This document shows positions 33,043 through 42,279 of a stretch of 64,000 bases of DNA, piece by piece. Positions within the stretch are counted from its first letter, which is position 1. Every line of letters begins with the position of its first letter. A program made the translations under genes and the position numbers. This DNA comes from Myxococcales bacterium (lineage in GTDB: Bacteria > Myxococcota_A > UBA796 > GCA-2862545). The notes under the pieces are model-generated. The model worked only from the letters and a program-made list of their open reading frames with translations. It had not been told where the DNA came from and did no database searches. The stretch spans positions 1-64,000 of the forward strand of contig JAHQVJ010000249.1 in NCBI GenBank assembly GCA_019634415.1, written 5' to 3'.

Positions 33043-34980
33043 ATGCTCCGAACCCTCTTGGTGCTCACCACCCTGCCCTCTTGCACCTACATCACGCAGA
33101 GCGAGTACGAAGCGCAGCTGCTGCTCCGCGACGATGACCAGGACGGCTTCACCGTTGGCGACGGGGACTGCGACGACCAGAACCCCGACGCCTACCCCGG
33201 CCGCGCCGAGATCGCCTACGACGGTGCCGACAACGACTGCATGGGCGACGGCGACCTCATCGACTTCGACGCGGACGGCTTCGACGACGAGCGCTTCGGC
33301 GGAGACGACTGCCGCGATCAAGACCCCACCGTGCGCCCCAACGCCAGCGATCCCCCCTACGACGGCCGGGATCAGGACTGCGGCAAGAACAACGACTTCG
33401 ACGCAGACGGCGACGGCTACATGCCCGACAGCGTCAGCGAAGCGGAGGTGGCCGCCTACAGCGCCGAGTGGAACGTGGAGATCGACCGGGTCTACGGCGA
33501 CTGCGACGACTTCGACGACGCGGTCTACCCCGGCGCTCCGGGGGAGCTGCCCTACGACGGCGTCGACACCAACTGCGACGGCGCCAACGACTTCGATGCC
33601 GACTCCGACGGCTTCCCGATCCCCGACGACTGCCTCGACATGCGCGACGACGACATCGACCTTGCACCCGCCGACGTCTACCCCGGCGCCAAGGATCCCT
33701 TCTACGACGGCTACGACAGCGACTGTGGCCAAGACAACGACTTCGACGCAGACGGCGACGGCTTCGTGGCCGACGGCGAGCTCGCTGCCTTCAACGCCTA
33801 CAACAACCTGTACGGCTACGACATCGTCGCGGGAGCCGACGACTGCGACGACACCAACCCCAACGTGCATCCCGAGGCCGTCGAGATCGTCGGCGACGCC
33901 AACGACCAGAACTGCGACAACCGCCTGAACAGCGGCCCATGGGCAGCGGTGCCCTTCGACTGGCAAGCGCCGCGCTCGCCGCGGCTGGTTCACACGGGCA
34001 GCCACTTCGTGCTCGCCACCACCGCCGACGAGCTCGATGACGGCATCAATGCCCTCGACAACGTGGTCACGGCACTCGTGGTGGACGATCTGCCCACCTC
34101 GCCCCCCGCCTACACCGATCGGCTGACGGTGCTGGGCCCCGACGCCGTCGAGCCCCTCGATGCGGGCCTGGGGCTGACGGCCACTGCCAACGGCTTCGCC
34201 GTCGGTAGCGTCGACGCACGCGCAGCGGACCGCACCTTCTCGCTGCTGCGCACCTACGACTTCGACGGCACCAGCTTCGGACTCGACACGAGTGCCCTGG
34301 ACTCCTTCGACGGCCTCCCGTTCACCGCGGCGGCCACCGACGTGATCACGGTGGGCACGGTGCAATGGATCTGGAGCTGTGGCGACCAGGTCCTGCAAGC
34401 CACTCGCGGCTCCGACATGGCCACCGCGAGCGCAGCCCTGACCTTCGAGGCCACCGGCTGCGTGGCACACGCTTCGGGCACCAGCGGCACCGTCTGCGGA
34501 CCCACCGCCTGCGAGACCTTCGACTTCGCGCCTGCGACCCCCAGCCTCACCAGCGCCACGAACCAGCCCTTCTCGGGCTTCGCGTTCCAGCGGCTGCAGC
34601 GCCACGGCGACCTGGTCACCGGCGTGGGCGTCACCAGCGGACTGACGGTGTTCAGCCCCACCACCTCCGTCTCCTACCTGAATGCGCTGTCGGTGAGCCA
34701 GGCGGTGGCCGTGGAGCAAGACGGCACCTGGCTGGTGGCCCTGGTGGAAGGAAGCGGGCCCTCGGCGAGGGTGCGCGTGGGATGGGCAGACGCAGGAGGG
34801 GCCAGCCTCGTCTCTGCAACCCAGCCGTTGGAGCTGGGCCAGTACATCGAGCCGTACCCTCTGGAGGTTGCGCTGGCGTCCACCAGCAACCGACTGCTGG
34901 TGGCAGCCACCGTTGGTGACGACGCCTCCGGGTCGCCACCCGACCTGGTGGCGCTCATGGTGCTCGAGCCCCCTCCCTGA
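33043..34980 (+). CDS. MopE-like metal-binding-motif lipoprotein
   Basis: A 645-residue exported protein with a lipobox (LTTLPSC, Cys14). Residues about 30-300 hold six or more copies of the DxDGDG/YPGA-E-YDG-DN-DC repeat (DDDQDGFTVGDGDCDD, NNDFDADGDGYMPDSVSEAE, DGYDSDCGQDNDFDADGDGF), the putative metal-binding motif first noted in the copper protein MopE and common in myxobacterial and planctomycete surface proteins. The C-terminal 330 residues are beta-rich, Ser/Thr/Gly/Ala-rich and unrecognised. The repeat probably binds Ca2+ through its Asp loops. A related lipoprotein is at 40899. Confidence 0.85.
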   Translation: MLRTLLVLTTLPSCTYITQSEYEAQLLLRDDDQDGFTVGDGDCDDQNPDAYPGRAEIAYDGADNDCMGDGDLIDFDADGFDDERFGGDDCRDQDPTVRPNASDPPYDGRDQDCGKNNDFDADGDGYMPDSVSEAEVAAYSAEWNVEIDRVYGDCDDFDDAVYPGAPGELPYDGVDTNCDGANDFDADSDGFPIPDDCLDMRDDDIDLAPADVYPGAKDPFYDGYDSDCGQDNDFDADGDGFVADGELAAFNAYNNLYGYDIVAGADDCDDTNPNVHPEAVEIVGDANDQNCDNRLNSGPWAAVPFDWQAPRSPRLVHTGSHFVLATTADELDDGINALDNVVTALVVDDLPTSPPAYTDRLTVLGPDAVEPLDAGLGLTATANGFAVGSVDARAADRTFSLLRTYDFDGTSFGLDTSALDSFDGLPFTAAATDVITVGTVQWIWSCGDQVLQATRGSDMATASAALTFEATGCVAHASGTSGTVCGPTACETFDFAPATPSLTSATNQPFSGFAFQRLQRHGDLVTGVGVTSGLTVFSPTTSVSYLNALSVSQAVAVEQDGTWLVALVEGSGPSARVRVGWADAGGASLVSATQPLELGQYIEPYPLEVALASTSNRLLVAATVGDDASGSPPDLVALMVLEPPP

Positions 34981-34999
34981 TCCACCGGCCTCCGAGCGG

Positions 35000-37522
35000 C
35001 TACTCCTCGGCGGACGCCGCTCCTTGCCCGCTCGCCAGCAGCCCCCACACCTGGATCCGACTGCGGCTGGCGATGCCTTGCTCGTCCACGCTGTGCACCT
35101 CCAAGGTGTTCGCCCCAGGGCGCAGCACCACCTCGGGCTGCAGCTGCATGCGGCCCCCGCTGCCTGCTCGCCACGCCACCTTCGCGCCGTTGGCCCAGAC
35201 CACCACGTGGTCCAGCTGCCCATCGTCCGCCACCGACAGTGGCAGCGCATAGGAGCCCACCGAAGCGACGGCGTCGTCAGCGCGCACCTCGATGCGGGGC
35301 GCCTGTAGCCGTACGGGATCCCCCGTGGTGGGGAGCGCCAGGGGCCAGCGGGCCAGTCGGCCGAAGGCATCGGACTCCACCACCAGATCCAGGGGCAGCA
35401 CCAGCGGCGCACCCGGAGCCAGCTCCACCGCCAGCGCGACCTCGGCGGTGGACCGCGGCGCGACCACACGTAGCCGAGCCCCGTGGTCCATCAGCTCGAT
35501 GTGGCGGTCCTCGGGGTAGCCGAAGTGCACCTCCAGCCCTGTCAGGGACTCGCTCGACAGGTTGCGCACCGACACCCGCACCTCGTGGACCGGGTGCCCA
35601 TGTGGGCCCAGCGGCTGCCCTCGTCGCGGCACCAAGCGAGCGTCCACCCGCACCGTCGGCAGCTCGCGAGTCTGCGTGGTGATCAGCTGGCTCGCCGCTC
35701 GCATGGCCGCCGCCCCGTCGGCCCTGAGCGTCACGTCCACCTCATCCACACGACGCCGGATCCCCGGACGCAGGTTCAAGCGGATCTCGCCAGACCGCGT
35801 CTGGCCCGCGGGCACGCGACCCACCGGGATCACCAGCCCGTCCCAGTAGCCCAGGGTGCGACACACGAGCTGCACGGCGCCTCGGTGCACCGCATGCCGA
35901 CCGCGGTTCGTGACAGCGGCCACGAGCCGATAGCTGTCGCCGCCGATGGGCTCTGCCGTCAGGGCCACGTCGGCGTCGAGCACCGAGTCGTGGGGGGCCT
36001 CGGACCAGTCCACCCCGCGGGCCTGCAGCGCGTCGGCCAGCGTCGCCTCCTGCTCCACCCGCAGCCGGGCCGCGTGGCGCTGAAGGGCGGCCACGATGGT
36101 CTCGCGCTGACCGTCCGCGGCATCCAGCACCGCCCGACGCGCCAGCTCCAGCGCCAGATCTCCTTCCGACTGCTGGCCGCGCCAGCCAGGACGCTCCGTG
36201 ACCGCGGGCAGGATCCGCTCCCACGAGTCGGCCAGGCTCCGCTGCCCCCAGCCCCGATAGTGCGCCCCTGCCCCATCGAGCCGGATCGAGCCGATGGGCA
36301 CGTCCGGCAGCAGACCGAGCTCGGTGATCCGTCGTTCGTTGGCCAGGATGTAGCGAGCCACCGTGAGCTTGAGGGAGACGCCCCGCTGCAGCGGGTAGGA
36401 CTTCTGCACGGTGCCCTTTCCGTAGGTCCGCGTGCCCACCACGCCTGCCCGATGGTGCTCCAGCAGGGACCCAACCAGGATCTCGGAGCCCGAGGCGGTG
36501 CGGTGGTTGACCAAGACCACCAGCGGCACGGCCAGATCTCCCTCCTGCGCCGAGGCGACCATCTCGCTCTCGAGGTTCTGCACGCGACCGCCGTCGCGGC
36601 CAGCCGTGCGCAGCAGCAGCCCCTCCTCGAGGAACTGATCCGCCAGCCGCGCGGCCTCCTTCATGGAGCCACCGGTGTTGCCGCGCAGATCCAGCACCAG
36701 CCCGTGCTCGATGCCGCCGTCCTTCGCCAGGGCCGTCAGCGAGCGCCGCAGGTTCTCCACGGTGCGCTGGCTGATGTGGTCGATGTGCACGTAGCCCACC
36801 GAGCCGTCGAGCAGCCGATGGGTGACGTTGGGGACGACCACGTCGGCGCGGGTGAGCACCAATCGCAGCACCTTGCCCGCCCGCGACGCGCGCAGCACCA
36901 CCTGGGTACCCACCTCGCCGCGAAGCAGACGACGCGCCTCCGACAGCGGCATGAAGGCCGAGGAGCGGCCGTCGATGCGCAGCAGCTCGTCGCCCGGCTG
37001 CAGCCCAGCCTGGGCCGCGGGGCCTCCCTCGTGCACGCTGTGCACCCACAGGCGATGGTCCCGCAGGGTGAGGCCCGCTCCGATGCCCACCTGCGTGCCC
37101 GTGAGGCGGACGTTGAAGCGCTCCAGACCGTCGTCGGCCAGCAAGCGCGAGTAGCGGTCCAGCGCATCGGCGAGCCCGGCCAGCAGGGTGCGTCGCACGT
37201 CCACGTCTCGCAGGGGCCCGCCGGAGCGGATGAGCGCCTCGACGTCGCCCAGGGCCCGAGGCAGATCGTCCATGTCCGCCACCGTCACTCGGCCCAAGCG
37301 GGTGCCGTTGCCGTGATGCAGCTCGATGCTGGCGCCCGAGCCCGCCACCATCAGCCAGTGCAGCTCCGACTCCGCACGTCGCACTGCCTGGCGCAGCAGC
37401 ATCGCTTCGTCCACGCGATCACGCTGTAGGTACAGCCGGTCCACCAACCGAACGGCGGTGACGTACGCCTCGGGTGGAGACGCCATCGCCAAGGAGCAGA
37501 AGAGGGCGACCAACAACGTCAT
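35000..37522 (-). CDS. S41-family C-terminal processing protease with long beta-rich tail
   Basis: An 840-residue periplasmic Ser protease. Signal peptide (about 1-14), helical region, PDZ domain (about 140-225; VGIGAGLTLRDHRLWVHSVH, GLQPGDELLRIDGR), S41 protease core with VGYVHIDHISQ, LDLRGNTGGSMKEA, the catalytic Ser in NHRTASGSEI (S344) and Lys in TYGKGTVQKSYPL (K369), 25 residues apart as in CtpA. The remaining 450 residues contain several Ig-like beta-sandwiches (GDPVRLQAPRIEVRADDAVA, VVLRPGANTLEVHSVDEQGI), much longer than in typical CtpA. Likely processes or surveys envelope proteins. ATG at 37522; 19 bases after the ubiA-like stop on the same strand. Confidence 0.88.
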   Translation of the reverse strand: MTLLVALFCSLAMASPPEAYVTAVRLVDRLYLQRDRVDEAMLLRQAVRRAESELHWLMVAGSGASIELHHGNGTRLGRVTVADMDDLPRALGDVEALIRSGGPLRDVDVRRTLLAGLADALDRYSRLLADDGLERFNVRLTGTQVGIGAGLTLRDHRLWVHSVHEGGPAAQAGLQPGDELLRIDGRSSAFMPLSEARRLLRGEVGTQVVLRASRAGKVLRLVLTRADVVVPNVTHRLLDGSVGYVHIDHISQRTVENLRRSLTALAKDGGIEHGLVLDLRGNTGGSMKEAARLADQFLEEGLLLRTAGRDGGRVQNLESEMVASAQEGDLAVPLVVLVNHRTASGSEILVGSLLEHHRAGVVGTRTYGKGTVQKSYPLQRGVSLKLTVARYILANERRITELGLLPDVPIGSIRLDGAGAHYRGWGQRSLADSWERILPAVTERPGWRGQQSEGDLALELARRAVLDAADGQRETIVAALQRHAARLRVEQEATLADALQARGVDWSEAPHDSVLDADVALTAEPIGGDSYRLVAAVTNRGRHAVHRGAVQLVCRTLGYWDGLVIPVGRVPAGQTRSGEIRLNLRPGIRRRVDEVDVTLRADGAAAMRAASQLITTQTRELPTVRVDARLVPRRGQPLGPHGHPVHEVRVSVRNLSSESLTGLEVHFGYPEDRHIELMDHGARLRVVAPRSTAEVALAVELAPGAPLVLPLDLVVESDAFGRLARWPLALPTTGDPVRLQAPRIEVRADDAVASVGSYALPLSVADDGQLDHVVVWANGAKVAWRAGSGGRMQLQPEVVLRPGANTLEVHSVDEQGIASRSRIQVWGLLASGQGAASAEE

Positions 37523-37541
37523 GCACCTGACAGCGTATCCG

Positions 37542-38468
37542 CTACTCCAGGAGTGTGGGCAACAGACCGACCTCATTGCCCAACAGCACGCCCACCGCCA
37601 CCAGCAAGTACAGCAGGCCCGTGACCAGCATGGGCGGATCGCGGAGCAGCGTCTCGTCCGGCGCGCCCCCCTCCCCTTGCTGCTCGATCAGGTAGATGTA
37701 GCGAAAGATCCCGTACAGCACGAAGGGGATGGTCAACGTCATCCAGGGCGTGGGGCCCTGCACCGTGTAGAGCAGGTAGGTGATGATGGTCGCGCTCGTC
37801 ACGATGGCCTGGATCTGCTCCAGCATCTGCGGGCTGTACTCGGCCAGGTTCTTGCGCGTTCCCGACGCAGCGCCCACGTTGATCAGCTCCGCGCGGCGCT
37901 TGTTGAAGCCGAAGAAGAGCGCCACGAACACGGTGCACAGAAACAGCCACTCGCTGACGGCCACCTCGATGGCCAGGGCCCCGGCGATGATGCGCCACAC
38001 GAACCCGCTGGACAGCACCAGCACGTCCAGGATCACGACGTGCTTGAAGTAGAAGCTATAGGACAGCGTGGTGGTCAGGTACAGCAGCGCCACGGCCAAG
38101 AACGGCACCGACAGCCAGAGGCTGGCCGCCACCCCAGCGACCAGGCAGGCCACGAACAGCACCAGGGCCAGCGAGACCGGCAGCGCTCCCGACGCGATGG
38201 GCCGAAACCGCTTCTTGGGATGGTTTCGATCGGCCTCGCGGTCCATCAGGTCGTTCAGGATGTAGCCAGCGCTCGCCAGCATGCTGAAGGCACCGATGGC
38301 GATGACGAGCTCGATCACCGGCTCGGGCTGCAGGAACTGGCCGCTGAACACCAGCGCCGGCGACAGGAACACGACGTTCTTCGTCCACTGCTTGGGCCGC
38401 AGCTGCCTCACGGCAGCAACGAGCAGACTGACGGGGGTACGCTTGAGGATGGGCTGTGGCTGGGTCAC
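37542..38468 (-). CDS. UbiA-superfamily prenyltransferase, decaprenyl-phosphate phosphoribosyltransferase-like
   Basis: A 308-residue, nine-helix protein. The start RQLRPKQWTKNVVFLSPALV and the catalytic loop NDLMDREADRNHPKKRFRPI match the DPPR-synthase branch of UbiA (mycobacterial Rv3806c type), which makes decaprenyl-phosphoribose for arabinose-containing polymers. Related proteins occur in bacteria without arabinogalactan, so the true acceptor is open. The S41 protease gene follows 19 bases later; the PEGA kinase lies 32 bases upstream. Confidence 0.85.
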   Translation of the reverse strand: MTQPQPILKRTPVSLLVAAVRQLRPKQWTKNVVFLSPALVFSGQFLQPEPVIELVIAIGAFSMLASAGYILNDLMDREADRNHPKKRFRPIASGALPVSLALVLFVACLVAGVAASLWLSVPFLAVALLYLTTTLSYSFYFKHVVILDVLVLSSGFVWRIIAGALAIEVAVSEWLFLCTVFVALFFGFNKRRAELINVGAASGTRKNLAEYSPQMLEQIQAIVTSATIITYLLYTVQGPTPWMTLTIPFVLYGIFRYIYLIEQQGEGGAPDETLLRDPPMLVTGLLYLLVAVGVLLGNEVGLLPTLLE

Positions 38469-38500
38469 GTCACTCCATGCCGAGCCCCCACATTACCCTG

Positions 38501-40225
38501 TCAGCGCGGCGTCGGGACCTCGATGATGAACACGCGGTGCTCACCCTGGTTCAGCGTGAGGGTCTCGACGAGGGAGGGTCCGCCTCGCGGCGTGATCTCC
38601 ACGCGATGGGACACACCCGGAGCCACCTCCGAGCGCATCTTCACGGCGACCCCGTCGATGCGCACTTCGGTGCTGGGCGGCCCCACCACTTGCACCACCG
38701 GGCTTGCGAGTGCGGGGTCCGTTCCGCTCCCCTGGAATCCGGCCACCAGCGCCATCACGCCGGTGAGCGCCCCTCCCAGGAGCACACCCACCACCAGCGC
38801 GATCACCGCCATCACCCACCCCAGCATCCCAGCCGGGCGGCGCCGCGCCTTGCGAGGTGAAGACTCCTTGCTGGCCGGCCGCTCCTGCGCTTTGGGTGCC
38901 CGCGGCTGCGGGGGGTTGCGCTGCTCCACCTTGGGGGGCTCGTGGACCGGCCCGCCCAGCTCCTTGTCGAACGCCTCGCCACGCCGAATGACCGTGTGCT
39001 GCTCGTCCAGCTCGGGCGGGATCTTGTCGGCGAGGGCGTCTTCCCATCCCTCGGGCATCTTGCGGATCAGGGTCTCCTGATCTGCATCGTCGAGGGCACC
39101 GAGCCCTACCCCGAGATCCGTGTCCAGCTCCGACGCCAGGGAGTCTCGGGTGGACACCTGGCCTTGTCCCGAGGGCGGCCTGAGGTCGTCCAGGCGGTTC
39201 CGCTGCAGCCGGCGTGTGGGCCCGTCGAGCCCATCGCCTGCAGAGGGCCCGTCCGCTCCGATCCTACCCGCCGACGAGTCGGGGAACAGCCCCTGGACGT
39301 AGGAGGACAGCGTGGCGTGGGTGAAGATGAAGCCCGCGTCGTGGAAGAAGCCGTCCAGCGCCTCCTTGAACGCCGTAGCCGACGCATATCGCTCATCGCG
39401 CTCAACCCGCAGGGCCGTGTCGACGATCTGCTCCAGGGTGAACGGCACCTCGGAGTTCAGCTGGCTCACGGGGACGTACGTGCCCGAGCGGATCCGCTCG
39501 ATGGTCTCGATCTCACTGTCGGCACGGAAGGGGTGATGACCCGTCAGCATCTCGTAGATCAGCACCCCCACGCTGAACAGGTCGGAGCGCTGATCGAGCG
39601 TCTTGTCGCCCGACGCCTGCTCGGGGCTCATGTAGTCGAATCGGCCCTTCACGATGCCGCTGACGGTCTCCATCGCCTTGAGGCTCGCTCGGGCGATGCC
39701 GAAGTCGGTGAGCTTGACCTCCCCCTGGAACGACAGCAGCACGTTCTGGGGGCTGACGTCCCGGTGGATGATGTTCAGCGCCATGGCGCGCCCGCCCTTC
39801 ATCACCTGTCGCTGGTGGGCGTACTCCAGGCCCTTCAGCAGCTCCAGCGCGATGTAGACGGCGTGGGGCACGGGCAAGCACAGCCCCTTGCGCTGCACGC
39901 GACGGAGCACCCCTCCCAGATCGCGCCCTTCCACGTACTCCATGGCGATGTACCAGATGCCGTCGACCTGGCCCAGGTCGAGGATCTGCACGATGTTCGC
40001 GTGCGACAGCAGGCCCGCGACCTTGGCCTCGTCCACCAGCATGCGGATGTAGTCGCTGTTCTGGGACAGGCTCGACAGGATGCGCTTGATGGCGAAGGTG
40101 CGCTGGAAGCCACCGATACCCTCCAGGCGCGCCTTGTAGATCTCTGCGGTGGACCCCGTAGCGATGCGCTCGAGGATCTGGTACTTGCCGAAGGATTGGA
40201 TGGCAGAGTTGGTCACGGTCACCAC
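38501..40225 (-). CDS. Membrane-anchored Ser/Thr protein kinase with periplasmic PEGA-like tail
   Basis: A 574-residue Hanks-type kinase. Kinase domain about 14-290 with K47 (TFAIKRIL), HRD at 154-156 (IIHRDVSPQNVLL) and DFG at 174 (KLTDFGIARA), all catalytic residues present. An acidic Pro-rich linker leads to a transmembrane helix (about 467-497) and a 75-residue extracytoplasmic domain (PSTEVRIDGVAVKMRSEVAP, HRVEITPRGGPSLVETLTLN) of the PEGA type, common in myxobacterial kinases. The start is one of several clustered GTG codons near 40225. Divergent from the prepilin peptidase. Confidence 0.9.
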   Translation of the reverse strand: MVTVTNSAIQSFGKYQILERIATGSTAEIYKARLEGIGGFQRTFAIKRILSSLSQNSDYIRMLVDEAKVAGLLSHANIVQILDLGQVDGIWYIAMEYVEGRDLGGVLRRVQRKGLCLPVPHAVYIALELLKGLEYAHQRQVMKGGRAMALNIIHRDVSPQNVLLSFQGEVKLTDFGIARASLKAMETVSGIVKGRFDYMSPEQASGDKTLDQRSDLFSVGVLIYEMLTGHHPFRADSEIETIERIRSGTYVPVSQLNSEVPFTLEQIVDTALRVERDERYASATAFKEALDGFFHDAGFIFTHATLSSYVQGLFPDSSAGRIGADGPSAGDGLDGPTRRLQRNRLDDLRPPSGQGQVSTRDSLASELDTDLGVGLGALDDADQETLIRKMPEGWEDALADKIPPELDEQHTVIRRGEAFDKELGGPVHEPPKVEQRNPPQPRAPKAQERPASKESSPRKARRRPAGMLGWVMAVIALVVGVLLGGALTGVMALVAGFQGSGTDPALASPVVQVVGPPSTEVRIDGVAVKMRSEVAPGVSHRVEITPRGGPSLVETLTLNQGEHRVFIIEVPTPR

Positions 40226-40338
40226 GTGTTCACGGGAGCATATTCCTCCCGTCGCCGAGGGTTGAGCCTACCCCAGGCGATTTGCGAAGGTCGCTCAGCA
40301 ATTGACTGCCCTGCGGCACCACCTCGTTTGGAGGCCCA

Positions 40339-40854
40339 ATGATCGCCCACCCTCAGGTCTTGGTGCTGTGGATCGGCTTGCTCACCGCGGCGCTCACGGA
40401 CATTCGGGACGGAAAGATCCCCAACTGGCTCACGGTCCCCATGATGGTCTCGGGCATCGCCATCCACGCGGTGGTGTCGGACCCTGCATGGACGGGGCTG
40501 GTGGGGTGTGTGGCCGCCTTCGTGCTTCATTTCCTGCTCTTTGCTCTGGGCGTGCAGAAGGGGGGCGACGCCAAGCTCATGATGGGTATCGGCGCATGCG
40601 TGGGGGTTGCAGAGATGATCGAGGCCACCTGCTGGTGGGCCATCCTCTATCTCCCCGTTGGAATGCTGACTCTAGCCGTTCGCGGGCGACTCGGGAATCT
40701 GCTCGCGGCCCTGCGCTACACCGTGCGTCGTAGCCTGGGTCAGCCCGCAGGGGAGCGACCGGAGCCCACCATGATGATCGCAGGCCCCACCCTCGCGGTG
40801 TCGGGGTTTCTCGCCAACCTCACCGACTGGCTCGAGGGGCTACTGCCGTGGTGA
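40339..40854 (+). CDS. Prepilin peptidase (A24 family, TadV/CpaA-like)
   Basis: A 171-residue membrane protein with the two catalytic Asp motifs of type IV prepilin peptidases: ALTDIRDGKIPNWLT (first Asp) and QKGGDAKLMMG (second). It lacks the N-terminal Cys-rich methyltransferase domain, as in TadV/CpaA. It cleaves prepilin leaders for a pilus or secretion system; no pilus genes are in the window. GGAGG lies 5 bases before the ATG. Confidence 0.88.
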   Translation: MIAHPQVLVLWIGLLTAALTDIRDGKIPNWLTVPMMVSGIAIHAVVSDPAWTGLVGCVAAFVLHFLLFALGVQKGGDAKLMMGIGACVGVAEMIEATCWWAILYLPVGMLTLAVRGRLGNLLAALRYTVRRSLGQPAGERPEPTMMIAGPTLAVSGFLANLTDWLEGLLPW

Positions 40855-40867
40855 GGGGCATGCGGAG

Positions 40868-40873
40868 TAGAAT
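40868..40873 (+). promoter_or_regulatory. Putative -10 hexamer before the second MopE-like gene
   Basis: TAGAAT, 25 bases before the ATG at 40899, with the purine-rich GGGAGGGGA following as a leader. No clear -35 box is seen. Confidence 0.35.
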
Positions 40874-40898
40874 GGCGCCGCGGGAGGGGACTGGGTGG

Positions 40899-41312
40899 AT
40901 GCGTAGAGCAATGCTGATCGCATGGATGGGAGCGCTGGCTGGCTGTGCGTACGTCACGCGCGCCGAGTTCCTGGAGGTGTGGGACGAAGACAGAGACCAG
41001 TTCCCCATCGGGGAGGACTGCGCGCCCACCGACCCCACCATCTACCCAGGAGCGGCCGACCCGCGCGGCGACGGATGCGACACGGACTGTGGTCGCGAGC
41101 CCGATGCGGACGGCGACGACTGGCCAGATGCCGCGGACTGCGGCCCCAACGATCCCACCATCTATCCGTGCAGTGCGAGCGAGGTGGTGGGAGACGATGT
41201 AGACCACGACTGCGACGGTCTAGACGGCGTCCGCCTGGACACCTGCCCCGGAACCGATCCGGACTACCCCGACGCCCTTCCGCTGACGACCTGCCCCGGG
41301 ACCCCCACCTGA
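40899..41312 (+). CDS. Small MopE-like metal-binding-motif lipoprotein
   Basis: A 137-residue lipoprotein (MLIAWMGALAGC, Cys16). After the signal it consists of two or three copies of the Asp-rich repeat (DEDRDQFPIGEDCAP, REPDADGDDWPDAADCGPND, SEVVGDDVDHDCDGLDG) like the larger protein at 33043. GGGAGGGG precedes the ATG. The start follows the prepilin peptidase by 44 bases, and the next gene overlaps its stop by one base (TGATG), so the pair is coupled. Confidence 0.75.
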   Translation: MRRAMLIAWMGALAGCAYVTRAEFLEVWDEDRDQFPIGEDCAPTDPTIYPGAADPRGDGCDTDCGREPDADGDDWPDAADCGPNDPTIYPCSASEVVGDDVDHDCDGLDGVRLDTCPGTDPDYPDALPLTTCPGTPT

Positions 41313-42265
41313 TGCTGCTCCTCGTCGCCGCGATGACGGCCCAAGCCCAGACGGAAACCTGCTCGCAGACGTTCAGCCGCTTGCAGCTCGCGCTGACCAT
41401 CGGCCAGGTCACCGATGCGCTCGCCGATCAGGATCTGCCCGACGCCCGCGAGCGCCTCAACGAGGCAGCCGACCGCCTCCCGTGCATGGACGAGGTGGTG
41501 GATCGCACGCTGTACGCGAAGTTCGCTCGCTACATGGCGATGGCATTCTACTTCGCCGACGACGTGGCGGCGGCGAAGCGATGGGGCGTGTCGAGCCGCC
41601 TGGCCGATCCGGAGCTGTCGTGGGACGAAGAGCAGTACCCACCAGGTCATCCGCTGCGCGCCATGATCCGCGACACCGAGGTCCCCGCCATGGAGTCCGC
41701 CGACGGCCAGGGCCTGGCCCCGCCGCGGGGAGGCGGGGTGTTCATGAGCGGCTCGTTGCTGCAGACACCCGAGGCGCCCACGGGGATCCCGGGCCTGATC
41801 CAGGTGTTCGACGTGGACCAGCGGCCGGTGGACGGGTGGTGGCAAGAAGGCAGCCTGTTCCCCGCGGACGTGCTCACGCCTCGGCCGAAGCCCATCGAGG
41901 CCCCGTGGTGGTGGAAGGGCGACGGCCCCACGAGCGCCCTCGCTCGCCCGAAGCTCGACGTGACCCAGCCCCACGAGGGCACGGGCCAAGGAGGGCGCCG
42001 CATCCGCAAGACGCGTGATCGGCCGGTGCCGGTGGCCCCCATCGCGGGCACGGGAGCACTGCTGGTCACGAGCGGGGTGACCTACCTGCTGGCCGACAAC
42101 GCCGCCCGCTCCTTGCCCGATCAGACCTCCGCCGAGGCGCTGGCATCCACCCGCACGCGCGCCAACCTGCTGGTCCTCGCGAGCGGCCTGTCGCTGGCGG
42201 GTGCCATCGGCGTGGGCGTCGGCGGCGTGGTGTTCCAAGGCAACGGGGTCACGATCCGCTTCTGA
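41312..42265 (+). CDS. Exported/membrane protein of unknown function
   Basis: A 317-residue protein with a signal peptide (MLLLVAAMTAQAQ, cleavage about residue 13), a helical TPR-like region (about 20-110: ALADQDLPDARERLNEAADR, ADDVAAAKRWGVSSRLADPE), a Trp/Pro-rich middle, and two C-terminal hydrophobic helices (GTGALLVTSGVTYLLADNAA, LLVLASGLSLAGAIGVGVGG). Several myxobacterial proteins share this signal-TPR-two-helix plan, with no known function. The ATG is fixed by TGATG overlap with the preceding lipoprotein gene. Confidence 0.6.
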   Translation: MLLLVAAMTAQAQTETCSQTFSRLQLALTIGQVTDALADQDLPDARERLNEAADRLPCMDEVVDRTLYAKFARYMAMAFYFADDVAAAKRWGVSSRLADPELSWDEEQYPPGHPLRAMIRDTEVPAMESADGQGLAPPRGGGVFMSGSLLQTPEAPTGIPGLIQVFDVDQRPVDGWWQEGSLFPADVLTPRPKPIEAPWWWKGDGPTSALARPKLDVTQPHEGTGQGGRRIRKTRDRPVPVAPIAGTGALLVTSGVTYLLADNAARSLPDQTSAEALASTRTRANLLVLASGLSLAGAIGVGVGGVVFQGNGVTIRF

Positions 42266-42279
42266 TCGGGAGCCGTTGC

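Noticed and set aside
33130..33930. Regularly spaced short DNA repeats resembling a CRISPR array
   Set aside because: The repeats are in-frame codons for DxDGDG-type motifs, vary in sequence and spacing, and lack uniform spacers.
32923..35469. 848-codon open frame on the minus strand across the MopE-like gene
   Set aside because: It mirrors the repetitive GAC-rich codons of the plus-strand gene and has Val/Ala/Gly-rich low-complexity sequence with no domain. The plus-strand lipoprotein is clearly real.
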